Assembly: GCA_018241425.1 (NCBI GenBank) | Contig: JAFEDU010000006.1 | Coordinates: 124,001-188,000, forward strand | Source: Pseudomonadota bacterium | GTDB taxonomy: Bacteria > Pseudomonadota > Gammaproteobacteria > Steroidobacterales > Steroidobacteraceae | Direction of reading: 5' to 3' | DNA length: 64,000 bases | In this document: positions 43,341-52,862 of the stretch, in pieces | Layout: every line of letters begins with the position of its first letter | Numbering within the stretch: the first letter of the stretch is position 1 | Program-made: the position numbers and the translations under genes | The notes under the pieces: model-generated | Database searches by the model: none | What the model saw: the letters and a program-made list of their open reading frames with translations, nothing else | What the model was told of the DNA's origin: nothing

Positions 43341-46300
43341 ATGCCGGCGATGCCGACGTTACGCCAAGCAGATCGCACGCCGCCACCCGCCTGGCAGTTC
43401 TGGATCGACCGCGGGGGCACCTTCACCGACGTCATCGGGCTCGCCCCGGACGGCACGCTGCACGTGCGCAAGGTGCCCTCGGCCGGGGCCGCCGAGGGTC
43501 CCGACCCGGGGCTCGCCGCCGCCGCGCAGATCCTCAAGGGCGCCGGTGACCCGCACGCGCGGGTGAGCGAGGTGAAGGTCGGCACCACGGTGGCCACCAA
43601 TGCGCTCCTCACCCGCGGCGGTGAGCCGGTGGTGCTGGTGACCACGGCCGGGTTCGCCGACGGGCTTCTGATCGGCTACCAGAACCGCCCGGACATCTTC
43701 GCGCGCCACGTCGTGCGGCCGCAGCCCCTGTACGCGCAGGTCATCGAGGCGCGCGAGCGCATCGATCGGGACGGCCGGGTGCTCACGCCGCTCGACGAGC
43801 GCGGGCTGCGCGGCGCGCTCGAGGAGGCGCGGCGCCGCGGGCGGCGCGCGGTGGCGATCGTGTTCATGCACGGCTGGCGGCATGCCGCCCACGAGGCGGC
43901 CGCGGCGCGACTCGCGCGCGCGCTCGGCTTCGAGGAGGTGTCGGTGTCGCACGAGCTGTCCCCGCTGGTGCGCTACGTGGCGCGCGGGGACACGACCGTG
44001 CTCAACGCCTACCTCGCCCCGCCGCTGAAGCGCTACGTCGACGGGCTGACCGCGCAGCTGGCGCACCTGGATCCTGCGGCGCGGCTCGCGCTCATGCAGA
44101 GCAACGGGGGGCTCGCCGATGCCGGCGCCTTCCACGCGCTCGCGAGCGTGCTCTCGGGACCGGCGGGTGGGCTCATCGGCATCCGCGAGGTCGCCGGGCG
44201 ATTGGGCATCGACCGCGTGATCGGCTTCGACATGGGCGGCACCTCGACGGACGTGTGCCTGATCGACGGCGCGCTCCCGCAGCGCTTCGAGCAGGTCATC
44301 GCCGGCGTGCGCCTGCAGCAGCCGATGCTCGACGTGCACACCATCGCGGCCGGTGGTGGCTCGCTCCTCGGCCTGCGCGACGGGCGCTTCGCGGTGGGAC
44401 CTGAGTCCGCCGGAGCCTACCCCGGACCGGCGGCCTACGGCCGCGGCGGCCCGCTCACGCTCACCGACGTGCAGGTCCTGCTCGGGCGGCTGCGCCCAGA
44501 CACCCTGCCGCGCGTGTTCGGGACCGGCGCGGACGCGCCGATCGACCCGCAGGCGGTGGCGGCGGGGTTCGCGGACCTGGCCGCGCGCGCCGGGAGTTCC
44601 GACCCGGTGCTGCTCGCCGCCGCCTTCCTCGAGGTCGGCGTCGAGGCCATGGCGAATGCCATCCGGCAGGTCTCGACACGCCAGGGGCGGGATGCCGCGG
44701 ACTTCACCCTGTTCTGCTTCGGGGGCGCCGCCGGGCAGCACGCCTGTGCCGTCGCACGTGCCGCCGGGGTGCGCCGCGTGCTGGTGCACCCGCTCTCGAG
44801 CGTGCTGTCGGCCTTCGGCATCGGGGTCGCCGACCATCTCGCGGTGCGGCGTGCCAGTCTGCGCGCGGAGCTCGATGCCGACGGGCTCGAAGCCGCCCGC
44901 GTGCGCCTGTCCGCGCTCGCGGCCGAGGCGCGCACCGAGCTCACCGCGCACGGCGCGGCGCCCGGGGCGATCCACGAGTCGCGGATCCTGGAGCTGCGCT
45001 CGGGCGACAGCGAGGTGCTGCTGTCGGTGCCGGAAGGACCGCTCGAGCAGGTGCGCGCGGACTTCCACGCCGAGCACCTGCGGCGCTTCGGTTTCGCCGC
45101 GGAAGCGCTCACCCTGATCATCGAGTCGCTGCGCGCGGAAGGGCGCGCCTCCCCGGTGGCTGCGGCCGCGCTCATCCTGCCGCGCCCGGCGCCCGGCGCG
45201 CTGCCGCCGCAGGTCCGCGCCTGGTTCGGGCAGTGGCGCGAGGTCCCGCTGCTGCCGGCAAGCGCGGTGGCCGGCGAGGTCCCGGGGCCTGCGCTCCTGG
45301 TGGATGCGCACACCACCGTGGTGCTCGAGGGCGGCTGGCACGCGCGGGCGCTCGCGGAAGGCGTGCTGCTGCTCGAGGACCGGGATGCGGGCGGCGGGGC
45401 GGCCACCGGCGCGGCGGCGGCGCGGCTGGAGATCTTCAACAACCTCTTCATGCACGTCGCCGAGCAGATGGGCGAGGTGCTCAAGGCCACCGCGCAGTCG
45501 GTGAACATCCGCGAGCGCCTGGACTATTCCTGCGCGCTGTTCGATGCCACGGGCGGCCTGGTTGCCAACGCGCCGCACATGCCGGTGCACCTGGGCTCGA
45601 TGGGGGCGAGCGTGCGCGCGGTGATCGCGGCGCAGCCGGACTTGAGCCCGCGCGACTCGTGGCTCATCAACAGCCCCTACCACGGCGGCACGCACCTGCC
45701 GGACATGACGGTCGTGACTCCGGTATTCCTGGACGGCGGGCCGCGGCCGGATTTCTTCGTCGCCTCCCGCGCCCACCACGCCGACATCGGCGGGGTCACG
45801 CCCGGCTCGATGCCGCCCTTCAGCACCGACATCGCCGATGAAGGCATCCTCTTCGAGTGCTTCCCGCTCGTGACCGGCGGCCACCTCAGCGAAGCTGCGT
45901 TCCTCGAGCGCCTGGGCGCAGGCCCCTGGCCGGCGCGCCGCCCGCGCCAGAACCTCGCCGACGTGCGCGCGCAGCTCGCCGCCAACGCCCGCGGCATCGA
46001 GGAGCTGACGCGCGCGGCGGCGCGGCACGGCCTCGGGGAGGTTAAGGCCATGATGCGCGCGGTCCAGGAGAACGCGACCGTGAGCCTGCGGCGCGCGATC
46101 GCGGGACTGCGCAGCGGGCAGTTCACCTACCCCATGGACAACGGTGAGGTCATCGCGGTACGCATCGACGTCGATGCCGAAGCGGGCGCGGCGCGCATCG
46201 ACTTCACCGGCACCTCGCCCCAGGGCCGGCACAACTTCAACGCCCCGCGCGCGGTATGCATGGCCGCCGTGCTGTACGTGTTCCGCACCCTGATCGACGC

Positions 46301-46937
46301 GCCGATCCCCCTGAACGAGGGGTGCCTGGCGCCGCTCACCGTCGTGATCCCGCCCGGGAGCCTGCTCGACCCGGCGCCGCCGGCCGCGGTGGCCGCCGGC
46401 AACGTCGAGACCTCGCAGTGCATCGTGGACGCGCTCTACGGGGCGCTCGGGGTGCTGGCGGCCTCCCAGGGCACGATGAACAACCTCACCTTCGGGGACG
46501 CGCAGCTGCAGTACTACGAGACCATCTGCGGCGGCTCGGGGGCGGGACCTGGGTTTGCGGGCTGCGATGCCGTGCAGACCCACATGACGAACTCGCGCCT
46601 CACCGACCCGGAGGTGCTCGAGAGCGAGTACCCGGTGCTGGTGCGCGAGTTCGCGGTGCGGCGCGGCTCGGGCGGTCGCGGCCGCTTCAGGGGCGGCGAC
46701 GGGGTGATCCGCCGCCTGGAGTTCCGGGCTGCGCTATCGGGGGCGCTGCTCGCCAACCACCGCGCGGTCGCGCCCTTCGGCATGGCCGGGGGCGAGGCCG
46801 CGGCGACCGGCGGCGGGGAGATCCGGCGCGCCGACGGGCGGCGCGAGGTGCTCGGCGCCACGGCGCGCTTCGACCTCGGGCCGGGCGATGAGCTGACGGT
46901 GCTGACCCCGGGCGGCGGCGGCTTCGGGAAGGCCTGA
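43341..46937 (+). CDS. 5-oxoprolinase-like fused hydantoinase A/B protein
   Basis: ATP-dependent opening of 5-oxoproline or a hydantoin ring. The 1198-aa chain fuses HyuA (about residues 15-680) and HyuB (about 690-1195), like eukaryotic and some bacterial 5-oxoprolinases. The HyuA part has DRGGTFTDVIGL (about 23-34), GTTVATNALLTR, and the actin-like ATPase motif GFDMGGTSTDV near 295. The HyuB part has NSPYHGGTHLPDM near 775 and GGGGFGK at the end. The APC permease gene ends 4 bp away on the opposite strand and may import its substrate. Oxoproline versus hydantoin specificity cannot be decided. Confidence 0.9.
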   Translation: MPAMPTLRQADRTPPPAWQFWIDRGGTFTDVIGLAPDGTLHVRKVPSAGAAEGPDPGLAAAAQILKGAGDPHARVSEVKVGTTVATNALLTRGGEPVVLVTTAGFADGLLIGYQNRPDIFARHVVRPQPLYAQVIEARERIDRDGRVLTPLDERGLRGALEEARRRGRRAVAIVFMHGWRHAAHEAAAARLARALGFEEVSVSHELSPLVRYVARGDTTVLNAYLAPPLKRYVDGLTAQLAHLDPAARLALMQSNGGLADAGAFHALASVLSGPAGGLIGIREVAGRLGIDRVIGFDMGGTSTDVCLIDGALPQRFEQVIAGVRLQQPMLDVHTIAAGGGSLLGLRDGRFAVGPESAGAYPGPAAYGRGGPLTLTDVQVLLGRLRPDTLPRVFGTGADAPIDPQAVAAGFADLAARAGSSDPVLLAAAFLEVGVEAMANAIRQVSTRQGRDAADFTLFCFGGAAGQHACAVARAAGVRRVLVHPLSSVLSAFGIGVADHLAVRRASLRAELDADGLEAARVRLSALAAEARTELTAHGAAPGAIHESRILELRSGDSEVLLSVPEGPLEQVRADFHAEHLRRFGFAAEALTLIIESLRAEGRASPVAAAALILPRPAPGALPPQVRAWFGQWREVPLLPASAVAGEVPGPALLVDAHTTVVLEGGWHARALAEGVLLLEDRDAGGGAATGAAAARLEIFNNLFMHVAEQMGEVLKATAQSVNIRERLDYSCALFDATGGLVANAPHMPVHLGSMGASVRAVIAAQPDLSPRDSWLINSPYHGGTHLPDMTVVTPVFLDGGPRPDFFVASRAHHADIGGVTPGSMPPFSTDIADEGILFECFPLVTGGHLSEAAFLERLGAGPWPARRPRQNLADVRAQLAANARGIEELTRAAARHGLGEVKAMMRAVQENATVSLRRAIAGLRSGQFTYPMDNGEVIAVRIDVDAEAGAARIDFTGTSPQGRHNFNAPRAVCMAAVLYVFRTLIDAPIPLNEGCLAPLTVVIPPGSLLDPAPPAAVAAGNVETSQCIVDALYGALGVLAASQGTMNNLTFGDAQLQYYETICGGSGAGPGFAGCDAVQTHMTNSRLTDPEVLESEYPVLVREFAVRRGSGGRGRFRGGDGVIRRLEFRAALSGALLANHRAVAPFGMAGGEAAATGGGEIRRADGRREVLGATARFDLGPGDELTVLTPGGGGFGKA

Positions 46938-46941
46938 GGAG

Positions 46942-48270
46942 TCAGGCCGTGACCGGGCGGCGCGCGCGGGCTGCGAGCGCGTACAGCGGCACGCACAGCA
47001 GGATGAACCCGAGCGCCATCAGTCCCGAGCGCGGGTCCTCGCGCACCGCAGCGAACAGGAGCGCCAGCGAGCCTGCGGTCACGATGAGCGTCGAGACCGG
47101 GTAGCCGAGCGCGCGGTAGGGGCGCGGCACCTGCGGGGCGCGGCGCCGCAGTGCAAATACCGCCAGGAACACCACGACGTAGTAGAGCAGTATCAGCACC
47201 GCAAACAGCGCGATCAGCTGGTTGAAGGTGCCGGTGAGGATCATGAGGCTGCTCAGGACGATCGTGGCGGCCAGCGCCGCGCGCGGCGTGCCCCGGGCGC
47301 TCACCCGGGCGAGGCCCTGCGGGATCCAGCCGTCGCGGGCCATGCCGAACAGCACGCGCGGCGCCATCAGGGCGTTGGCGTTGATCAGGCCCAGCACGAT
47401 CAGGATCGAAAGCCCGGTGAGGAGCGCCGCCGCCCCCTGGGGCAGCACCAGCTGGGCGGCCACCGCCACCGGCAGCGTCGAGGCGGCGAGCACCGGTACG
47501 GGCAGCACCTGGAGCAGCGCGGCATTGATCGCGAGGTACAGGAGCGTCACCAGGAGGGCGCCGCCGATGATGGCGCGCGGCAGCGTACGGGCCGCCTCGC
47601 GGCATTCCTCGGCGGTGTAGATCGGGGCATACCAGCCGTCGTAGGCCGTGACGATGGCCCGCAGCGCCGGCACGATCGCCAGCCACGAGGCGGCCGGCAC
47701 AGCGGCGGCCGTACCCGGCGGCAGCCGCGCTCGGACCGCACCCCCATGCAGGAAGCAGGCGGCGATCAGCACCAGCAGCAAGAGCCCGATGAGCGTGCTC
47801 GCCGCGGTAGTGATGACGCTGCCGGAGCGCACCCCGCCCCAGTGCAGCGCCATGAAGAGGCCGAGGAGTGCGACCGCCGCGAGGGTGGATACCGGCGGCG
47901 CCGCGACGGCCGGCCACAGCACGCCCAGAAAGTCGACGCCGGCCACCGCCGCGTACGCGAGCGTCGCGACCGAGGCCAGCCAGTCGACCCAGCCGACCAC
48001 GAACCCGACGGGCTCGCCGAAGGCGCGGCGGGCGTACACGCGCATGCCGCCGGCCTCGGGGTACATGACCGCGAGCTCGGACAGGGAGAACGCGCCCAAG
48101 AGGGCATAGAGTCCGCCGGCCGCCCAGCAGGCGAGGATCAGCGCCGGGGTCCCGGCCGCGGCCGCCACCATGCCCGGCAGGCGCAGGATCCCCACCCCGA
48201 CCATGGTCCCGAATGCGAAGGCGAGCGCGAACCCCAGGCCGAGGACGCGGTTCAGTCGCGCGCCGCTCAT
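46942..48270 (-). CDS. APC-superfamily amino acid permease
   Basis: A 442-aa inner-membrane transporter with about twelve TM helices. It starts with the substrate-binding unwound helix LAFAFGTMVGVGILRLPG (about residues 12-29), where APC transporters have the GxGIF motif. Conserved EAGGMRVYARRAFG (about 80) and YDGWYAPIYTAEE (about 215) follow. I chose ATG 48270 (GAAGG upstream), 11 bp after the sheath gene on the same strand. It converges on the oxoprolinase gene, so uptake of oxoproline, glutamate or related compounds is plausible but unproven. Confidence 0.88.
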   Translation of the reverse strand: MSGARLNRVLGLGFALAFAFGTMVGVGILRLPGMVAAAAGTPALILACWAAGGLYALLGAFSLSELAVMYPEAGGMRVYARRAFGEPVGFVVGWVDWLASVATLAYAAVAGVDFLGVLWPAVAAPPVSTLAAVALLGLFMALHWGGVRSGSVITTAASTLIGLLLLVLIAACFLHGGAVRARLPPGTAAAVPAASWLAIVPALRAIVTAYDGWYAPIYTAEECREAARTLPRAIIGGALLVTLLYLAINAALLQVLPVPVLAASTLPVAVAAQLVLPQGAAALLTGLSILIVLGLINANALMAPRVLFGMARDGWIPQGLARVSARGTPRAALAATIVLSSLMILTGTFNQLIALFAVLILLYYVVVFLAVFALRRRAPQVPRPYRALGYPVSTLIVTAGSLALLFAAVREDPRSGLMALGFILLCVPLYALAARARRPVTA

Positions 48271-48281
48271 GGACCTTCGAG

Positions 48282-49898
48282 TCAGCCGCGCAGGATCGAG
48301 GTCTCGATCTCCCACTCGACGCGGTTCTTGGCCGTCTCGGAGCGGTTGACGGAGACCGCGCGCACCCGGCTCGCCCCGGCCCGGTGCGTGACCAGCCAGG
48401 TGTCGAAGGCGCCGGGCTTGCTGGTGGCGAAGCCGTAGAGCAGGTTGAACTTGCCCTCGGCGAGCGTCTGCGGGCGGTTCACCCGCTCATCGGCGATCAC
48501 GAAGTGGCTCTCCTCGGCCCCGGCCCCGGCGAAGGCGCCATCCGCCGCGAGCGCCTCGAGGAACTCCTCGACCTGGGCGCGGGCACGCTCCCAGGTGGCT
48601 GGCCCATTGTGTTCGAGCAGCACCCAGCGCGTACCCTCGACGATGCTCGCGGCAATGAAGAGCGACAGCCGCCGCGCCGAGAGGTACTTCCAGTCCGAGG
48701 CCCCGCTGCCGCCGGCGGCGAGGGTGCGGGGGCTGACGCCCGTGCGCGGGCCGCCGCGCACGGCGAGCAGGGTGTTGATGCCGGCGGCCGAGAGGCGCAC
48801 GCGCTCGGCCTCGTTGACGTTGACCGCGGGCCGCAGGCCCGGGCGCAGGATCGCATCCTCGCTCTCGGCCGCCGACCAGACCGGCCAGGTCTCATCGGCA
48901 CGCGCGATCATGCCGGCAGCCGCGCCGCAGGAGGCGAACACTTCGACCCGGCCGCGCAGGCGGTCGAAGGCCTGCACGCGCGGGAAGTACATGACCGCGC
49001 TGTCGCTGCGGAACGGCCACAGGCGCAGCGCATCCAGCGCCGCGCGCGGGCTCGTCCAGGCCGACGGCGGGTCGACGATCAGGAGCGCGTGCCGCTCGCG
49101 GCACACCCGGGCGGCGACCAGGAGCGTCGAGAGGCCCACGTCGCGCTCGCGGGTCAGCGGCGGGATGCACAGCAGGTTGAAGCGCGTCGCGCCCTCCAGG
49201 GCAAAGAGGCCCGTGGCAGTCCCGGAGGCGCCGATGATGTCGTAGTCGGTGAGCGGCGCCCCATCGTCGCCGTCGGGATTGGAGAGGGTGTAGCCGACCG
49301 CGACCCCGCCGGGGCCGCCGGCGGAGCGGTCCGGGCGGCGCTCGGGCACCCCGCCCACGACGCGCACCAGGCGCGACTCGAGCAGCGCGTCGCTCACGAA
49401 GCGCTGCGCCCCGGGGACGATCGAGACGCGCCGGTAGATCTCCTGGTCCTCGACCAGCTCCGAGCCCGCGGCCCGCACCCGCTGCACCACCAGGTTGAAG
49501 CGCTCGTGGTCCTGCGTGGCGATGCCGTCGTAGTCGATCGAGGCGCGCAGGAACTCGCGCGAGCCGGGGTTCAGGGCGGCCAGCCGCAGCACGCCGGCAC
49601 CGGCCGGCAGCGACAGGGTCGGCGGCCGGGCGCCGTTGACCACGCGCACGATGCGCGCCTCGCGGCCGCCGTTCTCGAAGAACTGTTCGATGGCGTAGGA
49701 CAGTGTCGAGGGCTGCCACAGCCCGCCGAAGTGCTGCTGGAACTCGACGAAACTCGTGATGGCGACCGGCGTATTGACCGGACCCTTGAGGGTCCTGCCG
49801 ATGAAGGCGACGACTCCGGTCGGCACGCGCTCGATCGCGTGTTCCGTGCGGCTTTGTTGTTGTACGAGTTGTACGCCGGACGCGGGGCTGTCGGCCAC
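48282..49898 (-). CDS. Phage-type contractile tail sheath protein (orphan)
   Basis: The 538-aa protein matches tail-sheath proteins of contractile phages and injection systems. The N-terminal part has VPTGVVAFIGRTLKGPVNTP, then SFVEFQQHFGG and AIEQFFENGGREARIVRVV. A central subtilisin-like sheath fold (about 215-420) follows. The C-terminal sheath domain ends with EGKFNLLYGFATSKPGAFDTW and a final beta strand that would link neighbouring subunits. The start is GTG with AAGAGG upstream. No tube, baseplate, spike, ATPase or lysis gene is near; the neighbours are an APC permease and an L,D-transpeptidase. No sign of frame damage, so it is probably expressed. Confidence 0.85.
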   Translation of the reverse strand: MADSPASGVQLVQQQSRTEHAIERVPTGVVAFIGRTLKGPVNTPVAITSFVEFQQHFGGLWQPSTLSYAIEQFFENGGREARIVRVVNGARPPTLSLPAGAGVLRLAALNPGSREFLRASIDYDGIATQDHERFNLVVQRVRAAGSELVEDQEIYRRVSIVPGAQRFVSDALLESRLVRVVGGVPERRPDRSAGGPGGVAVGYTLSNPDGDDGAPLTDYDIIGASGTATGLFALEGATRFNLLCIPPLTRERDVGLSTLLVAARVCRERHALLIVDPPSAWTSPRAALDALRLWPFRSDSAVMYFPRVQAFDRLRGRVEVFASCGAAAGMIARADETWPVWSAAESEDAILRPGLRPAVNVNEAERVRLSAAGINTLLAVRGGPRTGVSPRTLAAGGSGASDWKYLSARRLSLFIAASIVEGTRWVLLEHNGPATWERARAQVEEFLEALAADGAFAGAGAEESHFVIADERVNRPQTLAEGKFNLLYGFATSKPGAFDTWLVTHRAGASRVRAVSVNRSETAKNRVEWEIETSILRG

Positions 49899-49961
49899 TC
49901 AAGCGCCTCTTGGATTTGCCGGCGCGACTCTAACACACGCGCTCCGCGCGGTGTCAGGTAA

Positions 49962-50126
49962 TCAGTCAGTCGGAGTGGAAAGTTTTCCGACAGCAGCCGG
50001 TGGCGGGGAGGTCCTAAGGGCTTCGCGCGCGCGCTCGGCGGCTTCGCGCTGCCCGCGCTCGGCCTCCTCCTGCTTGCGCGCGATCTCGGCGAGCATCAGC
50101 TGCAGCCACGGCGACAGCGCGGTCAT
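49962..50126 (-). CDS. Small coiled-coil protein downstream of L,D-transpeptidase
   Basis: A possible 54-aa protein starting at ATG 50126. It opens with MTALSPWLQLMLAEIARKQ, then a charged heptad-like helix (EAERGQREAAERAREAL) and a short Pro-rich tail. An alternative ATG at 50156 (64 aa) overlaps the last codons of the transpeptidase gene, which would couple them. Neither start has a strong Shine-Dalgarno sequence. The amphipathic helix with no stop codons in a GC-rich frame is only moderate evidence. No family recognised. Confidence 0.42.
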   Translation of the reverse strand: MTALSPWLQLMLAEIARKQEEAERGQREAAERAREALRTSPPPAAVGKLSTPTD

Positions 50127-50145
50127 AAGTCGAGAGCCCGTACGC

Positions 50146-51378
50146 TCAGCCGCCATGCTTCGGCGGACCCGCCGGCACGGCGGGCGCAGCCGAGCCCGCG
50201 GCCGGCCCGGCATCGGGAGCCGCGCTTCCCGGGTCGCTGTCGGTGACCAGCTGCTTGAAGGTCGCCTCGTCCATCGGCAGGTCGGACTTGCCGTCCCAGG
50301 TCGAGCCCTCCGGCAGCACGTTCTGCACGTGCGAGGCCTGCGCGAGGACATCGTCCACGCTCGCGGTGCTCACGGTGATCGGTACGGCAACCCCGCGCGG
50401 GCTCTTGGACAGCTGCGAGACCAGGTCCCAGTTCACCTGCTCGTGCTGCGCCTTCAGCTGCTGCTGCAGGCGCGCGGCGAGGGTCTTGCTCAGGAGCTTC
50501 TTCTGCGCCTTGTTGAAGTCGCGGGTGTCATCCTCGAGCACGTCGTAGGGCTGCATGTAGAGCTGCCCGTCGCGCCAGCCGAACACGAACGGCTGGTTCA
50601 CCACGCGCACCTGGGTGCCGATCGGCACCAGGTTGAAGAACTGCTCGATGTCCTCCGGGTACAGGCGCATGCAGCCGTGGCTCGAACGCAGGCCGACGCC
50701 CGCGGGCTTGTTGGTCCCGTGGATCAGGTAGCTCGGCCACTGCAGGTAGAAGGCATAGCGCCCGAGCGGGTTGTCCGGCCCCGGGCCGATGACCGGCTGC
50801 AGGTCATCGCCGTTGTCGTGGTGCTCCTTGCGCACCGAGACCGGCACGCGCCAGGTCGGGTCCTTCTGGCGGCGCACGATCTTGGTCACCCCTTCGGGGG
50901 TGCGCCAGCCCACCTTGCCGATGCCGATCGGGTGGGTGTAGACGACCGGCTTCTCGCCCTTCTTCACCGGCGGGTAGTAGAAGATGCGCATCGCGGCGAT
51001 GTTGATGACCAGTCCCGTGCGCGGCGCGTCCGGCAGGATGAACTGCGAGGGGATGACGATCGCCGTGCCCTCCCCCGGTATCCAGGGGTCGACCTTGGGA
51101 TTGGCGCGCGTGATCTCGTCGTAGCCGACGTTGAAGCGGCGGGCGATGTCGGTGAGCGTGTCGTCCTTGCCCGCCTTCACGACCTGGACCGTGCCCACGA
51201 TGTCCTGGTTGGGGCTGAGCTCGAAACGCTCGTTGGCCACGGGCAGCGGGTCCGCCGGCGGGGGCGGAGGCGGCGGAGGTGGCGGGGGCGGGGCCTTGGT
51301 GTGGCCGGCAAAGAGCGAGCAGCCGGCCAGCATCACGCACAGGAGCGCGGCGGCCGCGCGCAGGGGTCGGTATCTCAT
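50146..51378 (-). CDS. L,D-transpeptidase (YkuD) lipoprotein with LysM domain
   Basis: Cross-links peptidoglycan 3-3 or attaches proteins to it. It is 410 aa with a lipoprotein signal peptide (lipobox LAGC near residue 20) and a run of twelve prolines (about 29-40). A LysM-like repeat (DTLTDIARRFNVGYDEI, about 74-92) precedes the YkuD catalytic domain with IHGTNKPAGVGL and SSHGCMRL (catalytic His and Cys near 224-240). The C-terminal 120 residues are helical and then Ala/Pro-rich. Resembles ErfK/YbiS-type enzymes. Likely monocistronic or with the small downstream frame. Confidence 0.93.
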   Translation of the reverse strand: MRYRPLRAAAALLCVMLAGCSLFAGHTKAPPPPPPPPPPPPADPLPVANERFELSPNQDIVGTVQVVKAGKDDTLTDIARRFNVGYDEITRANPKVDPWIPGEGTAIVIPSQFILPDAPRTGLVINIAAMRIFYYPPVKKGEKPVVYTHPIGIGKVGWRTPEGVTKIVRRQKDPTWRVPVSVRKEHHDNGDDLQPVIGPGPDNPLGRYAFYLQWPSYLIHGTNKPAGVGLRSSHGCMRLYPEDIEQFFNLVPIGTQVRVVNQPFVFGWRDGQLYMQPYDVLEDDTRDFNKAQKKLLSKTLAARLQQQLKAQHEQVNWDLVSQLSKSPRGVAVPITVSTASVDDVLAQASHVQNVLPEGSTWDGKSDLPMDEATFKQLVTDSDPGSAAPDAGPAAGSAAPAVPAGPPKHGG

Positions 51379-51428
51379 GGGACGGCGATTATGACCGATA
51401 TGGGCGCGGCGCCCCTGTCGGTGAAGGG

Positions 51429-51929
51429 CTACAGCAGTACCGGCTGGTTGGGCAGTTCGTTGTCGCTGCCGCCGCGTTCACCGGGGAAATGCCGGCCGAG
51501 CAGCGCGCCCACGCCCAGGATCCCCACCACCGAGCCGTCCTTGAAGCGCCCGGCGCGGAAGTGGCCTTCCATCTGCCGGCATACCGCCTGCCACTCCGAC
51601 TGGGGCACCTCCTTGGCGATGCCCCGGTCCGCGATGATCTCCACGTCGCGGTCGGCGAGCAGCACGTAGATGAGGACGCCGTTGTTGTGGGCGGTGTCCC
51701 AGACGCGGAACTGGCCGAAGACCTGCAGTGCCCGGTCGCGCGGGCTGAGCCCGCGGGCAATGTCGGGGAGGTCGAGCGCGGTCTCGACCACGAAGCGGAT
51801 CTCCCCGCCGTGGCGGTGCTCGCAGTCGGTGATCGCCTGCTCGATCGCATCCAGGGTGGCCTGCGGGAAGCGGTTACGGGTGCTCCAGCGGGTCGTGAAG
51901 AGATGGCGCATTGGGCGTGCGAAGCTCAT
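51429..51929 (-). CDS. TPM domain protein (short, cytosolic type)
   Basis: A 166-aa protein containing a TPM (TLP18.3/Psb32/MOLO-1) fold with no signal peptide. It has RFPQATLDAIEQAITDCEHRHGGEIRFVVE at the start and FGQFRVWDTAHNNGVLIYVLLADRDVEIIADRGIAK in the core. It differs from the upstream TPM protein by lacking the signal and membrane segments and the Gly-rich tail. Third gene of the lemA-TPM-TPM operon, 6 bp after the second. Role unknown. Confidence 0.85.
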   Translation of the reverse strand: MSFARPMRHLFTTRWSTRNRFPQATLDAIEQAITDCEHRHGGEIRFVVETALDLPDIARGLSPRDRALQVFGQFRVWDTAHNNGVLIYVLLADRDVEIIADRGIAKEVPQSEWQAVCRQMEGHFRAGRFKDGSVVGILGVGALLGRHFPGERGGSDNELPNQPVLL

Positions 51930-51935
51930 GGGTGC

Positions 51936-52862
51936 CTACCAGCTGCCGCCGGCTCCACCGCCGCCGAAGCCGCCGCCGCCGCCGCTGAACCCACCACCGC
52001 CAAAGCCTCCGCCGCCAAATCCTCCTCCTCCCAGACCGCCCCAGCCGCCCCCGAAACCGCCGCGCGTGCCGCTCGACCACCCGCTCCCGTTGCCGGCGAA
52101 TCCCATGAGCAGCGTGATGAGGAAGGCGCCGACCGCTGCGATGCCCGCGAAGGCCAGCGCATAGCCGGCGAGGTACACGAGGAGCCCCGCACCTGCTCCG
52201 GTGAAGGCCGAGCCCAGAGTGCGCCCGAAGATGCCCCGCAGCACCACTGAACCGATCAGCACTGCGAACAGCAGTTCCGGGAACAGCGCGGGCCCAGAGC
52301 CATGGCGTTCCTGCCAGCCGCGTTCAGGCGGCGGCAAGGGTTCGCCGTCGATGAGCTTGATCATCTGATCGAGCGCGGAGTCGATACCACCGTAGTAGTT
52401 GCCCTCACGGAAGGCCGGCTTTAGCGTTTCGGAGTAGATCCGATTGCACATGGCATCGGTCAGGACACCCTCAAGCCCGTAGCCCACTTGGATGAAAAGA
52501 TGCCGGTCGTCCTTCGCAATCGCCAGCAGCGCCCCGTCATCGACACGCTTGCCGTCGACGGTCTTGCGACCGAGCTTCCAGTTGTCTGCTACTCGAAATG
52601 AATACTGCTGGATGTCCTCAGGGGCGGTCGTGGACACGATCAGTACCGCAATCTGCGAGCCCTTGGCGGCCTCGAACGCTGCGAGCTTCTGCTCGAGTGC
52701 CGTCTGCTGCTCGGCGGTCAGGGTGCCGGTGAGGTCGGTGACGCGCGCGGCGAGCTTCGGGATCGGCTGCAGGTCCTGCGCAGCCGCGCCCGTACCGAGG
52801 CCGAGAAGCCCCAGCAGCGCGAGGCCCGCGAACGTGCGGGCGAGGCGCGTGCGCAGGCTCAT
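51936..52862 (-). CDS. TPM domain membrane protein with Gly-rich tail (YgcG-like)
   Basis: The 308-aa protein has a signal peptide (about 1-28) and a periplasmic TPM domain (about 35-170) with TVDGKRVDDGALLAIAKDDRHLFIQVGYGLEG. One or two TM helices follow (about 192-255). The C-terminal tail of about 45 residues is almost purely Gly, Phe, Trp and Ser (repeats of GGGGF). This is the standard YgcG layout found with LemA. It overlaps the lemA stop by 4 bp. Proposed roles in the family concern envelope maintenance; the biochemical function is unknown. Confidence 0.9.
   Translation of the reverse strand: MSLRTRLARTFAGLALLGLLGLGTGAAAQDLQPIPKLAARVTDLTGTLTAEQQTALEQKLAAFEAAKGSQIAVLIVSTTAPEDIQQYSFRVADNWKLGRKTVDGKRVDDGALLAIAKDDRHLFIQVGYGLEGVLTDAMCNRIYSETLKPAFREGNYYGGIDSALDQMIKLIDGEPLPPPERGWQERHGSGPALFPELLFAVLIGSVVLRGIFGRTLGSAFTGAGAGLLVYLAGYALAFAGIAAVGAFLITLLMGFAGNGSGWSSGTRGGFGGGWGGLGGGGFGGGGFGGGGFSGGGGGFGGGGAGGSW

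Noticed and set aside
48282..49898. Prophage
   Set aside because: Only the sheath gene is phage-like; no integrase, capsid, terminase, lysis or attachment site was found around it.
51936..52080. Tandem DNA repeat or CRISPR-like array in the Gly-rich coding end of the TPM gene
   Set aside because: The repeats are codons for GGGGF units in a coding frame, with no spacers or constant repeat length.
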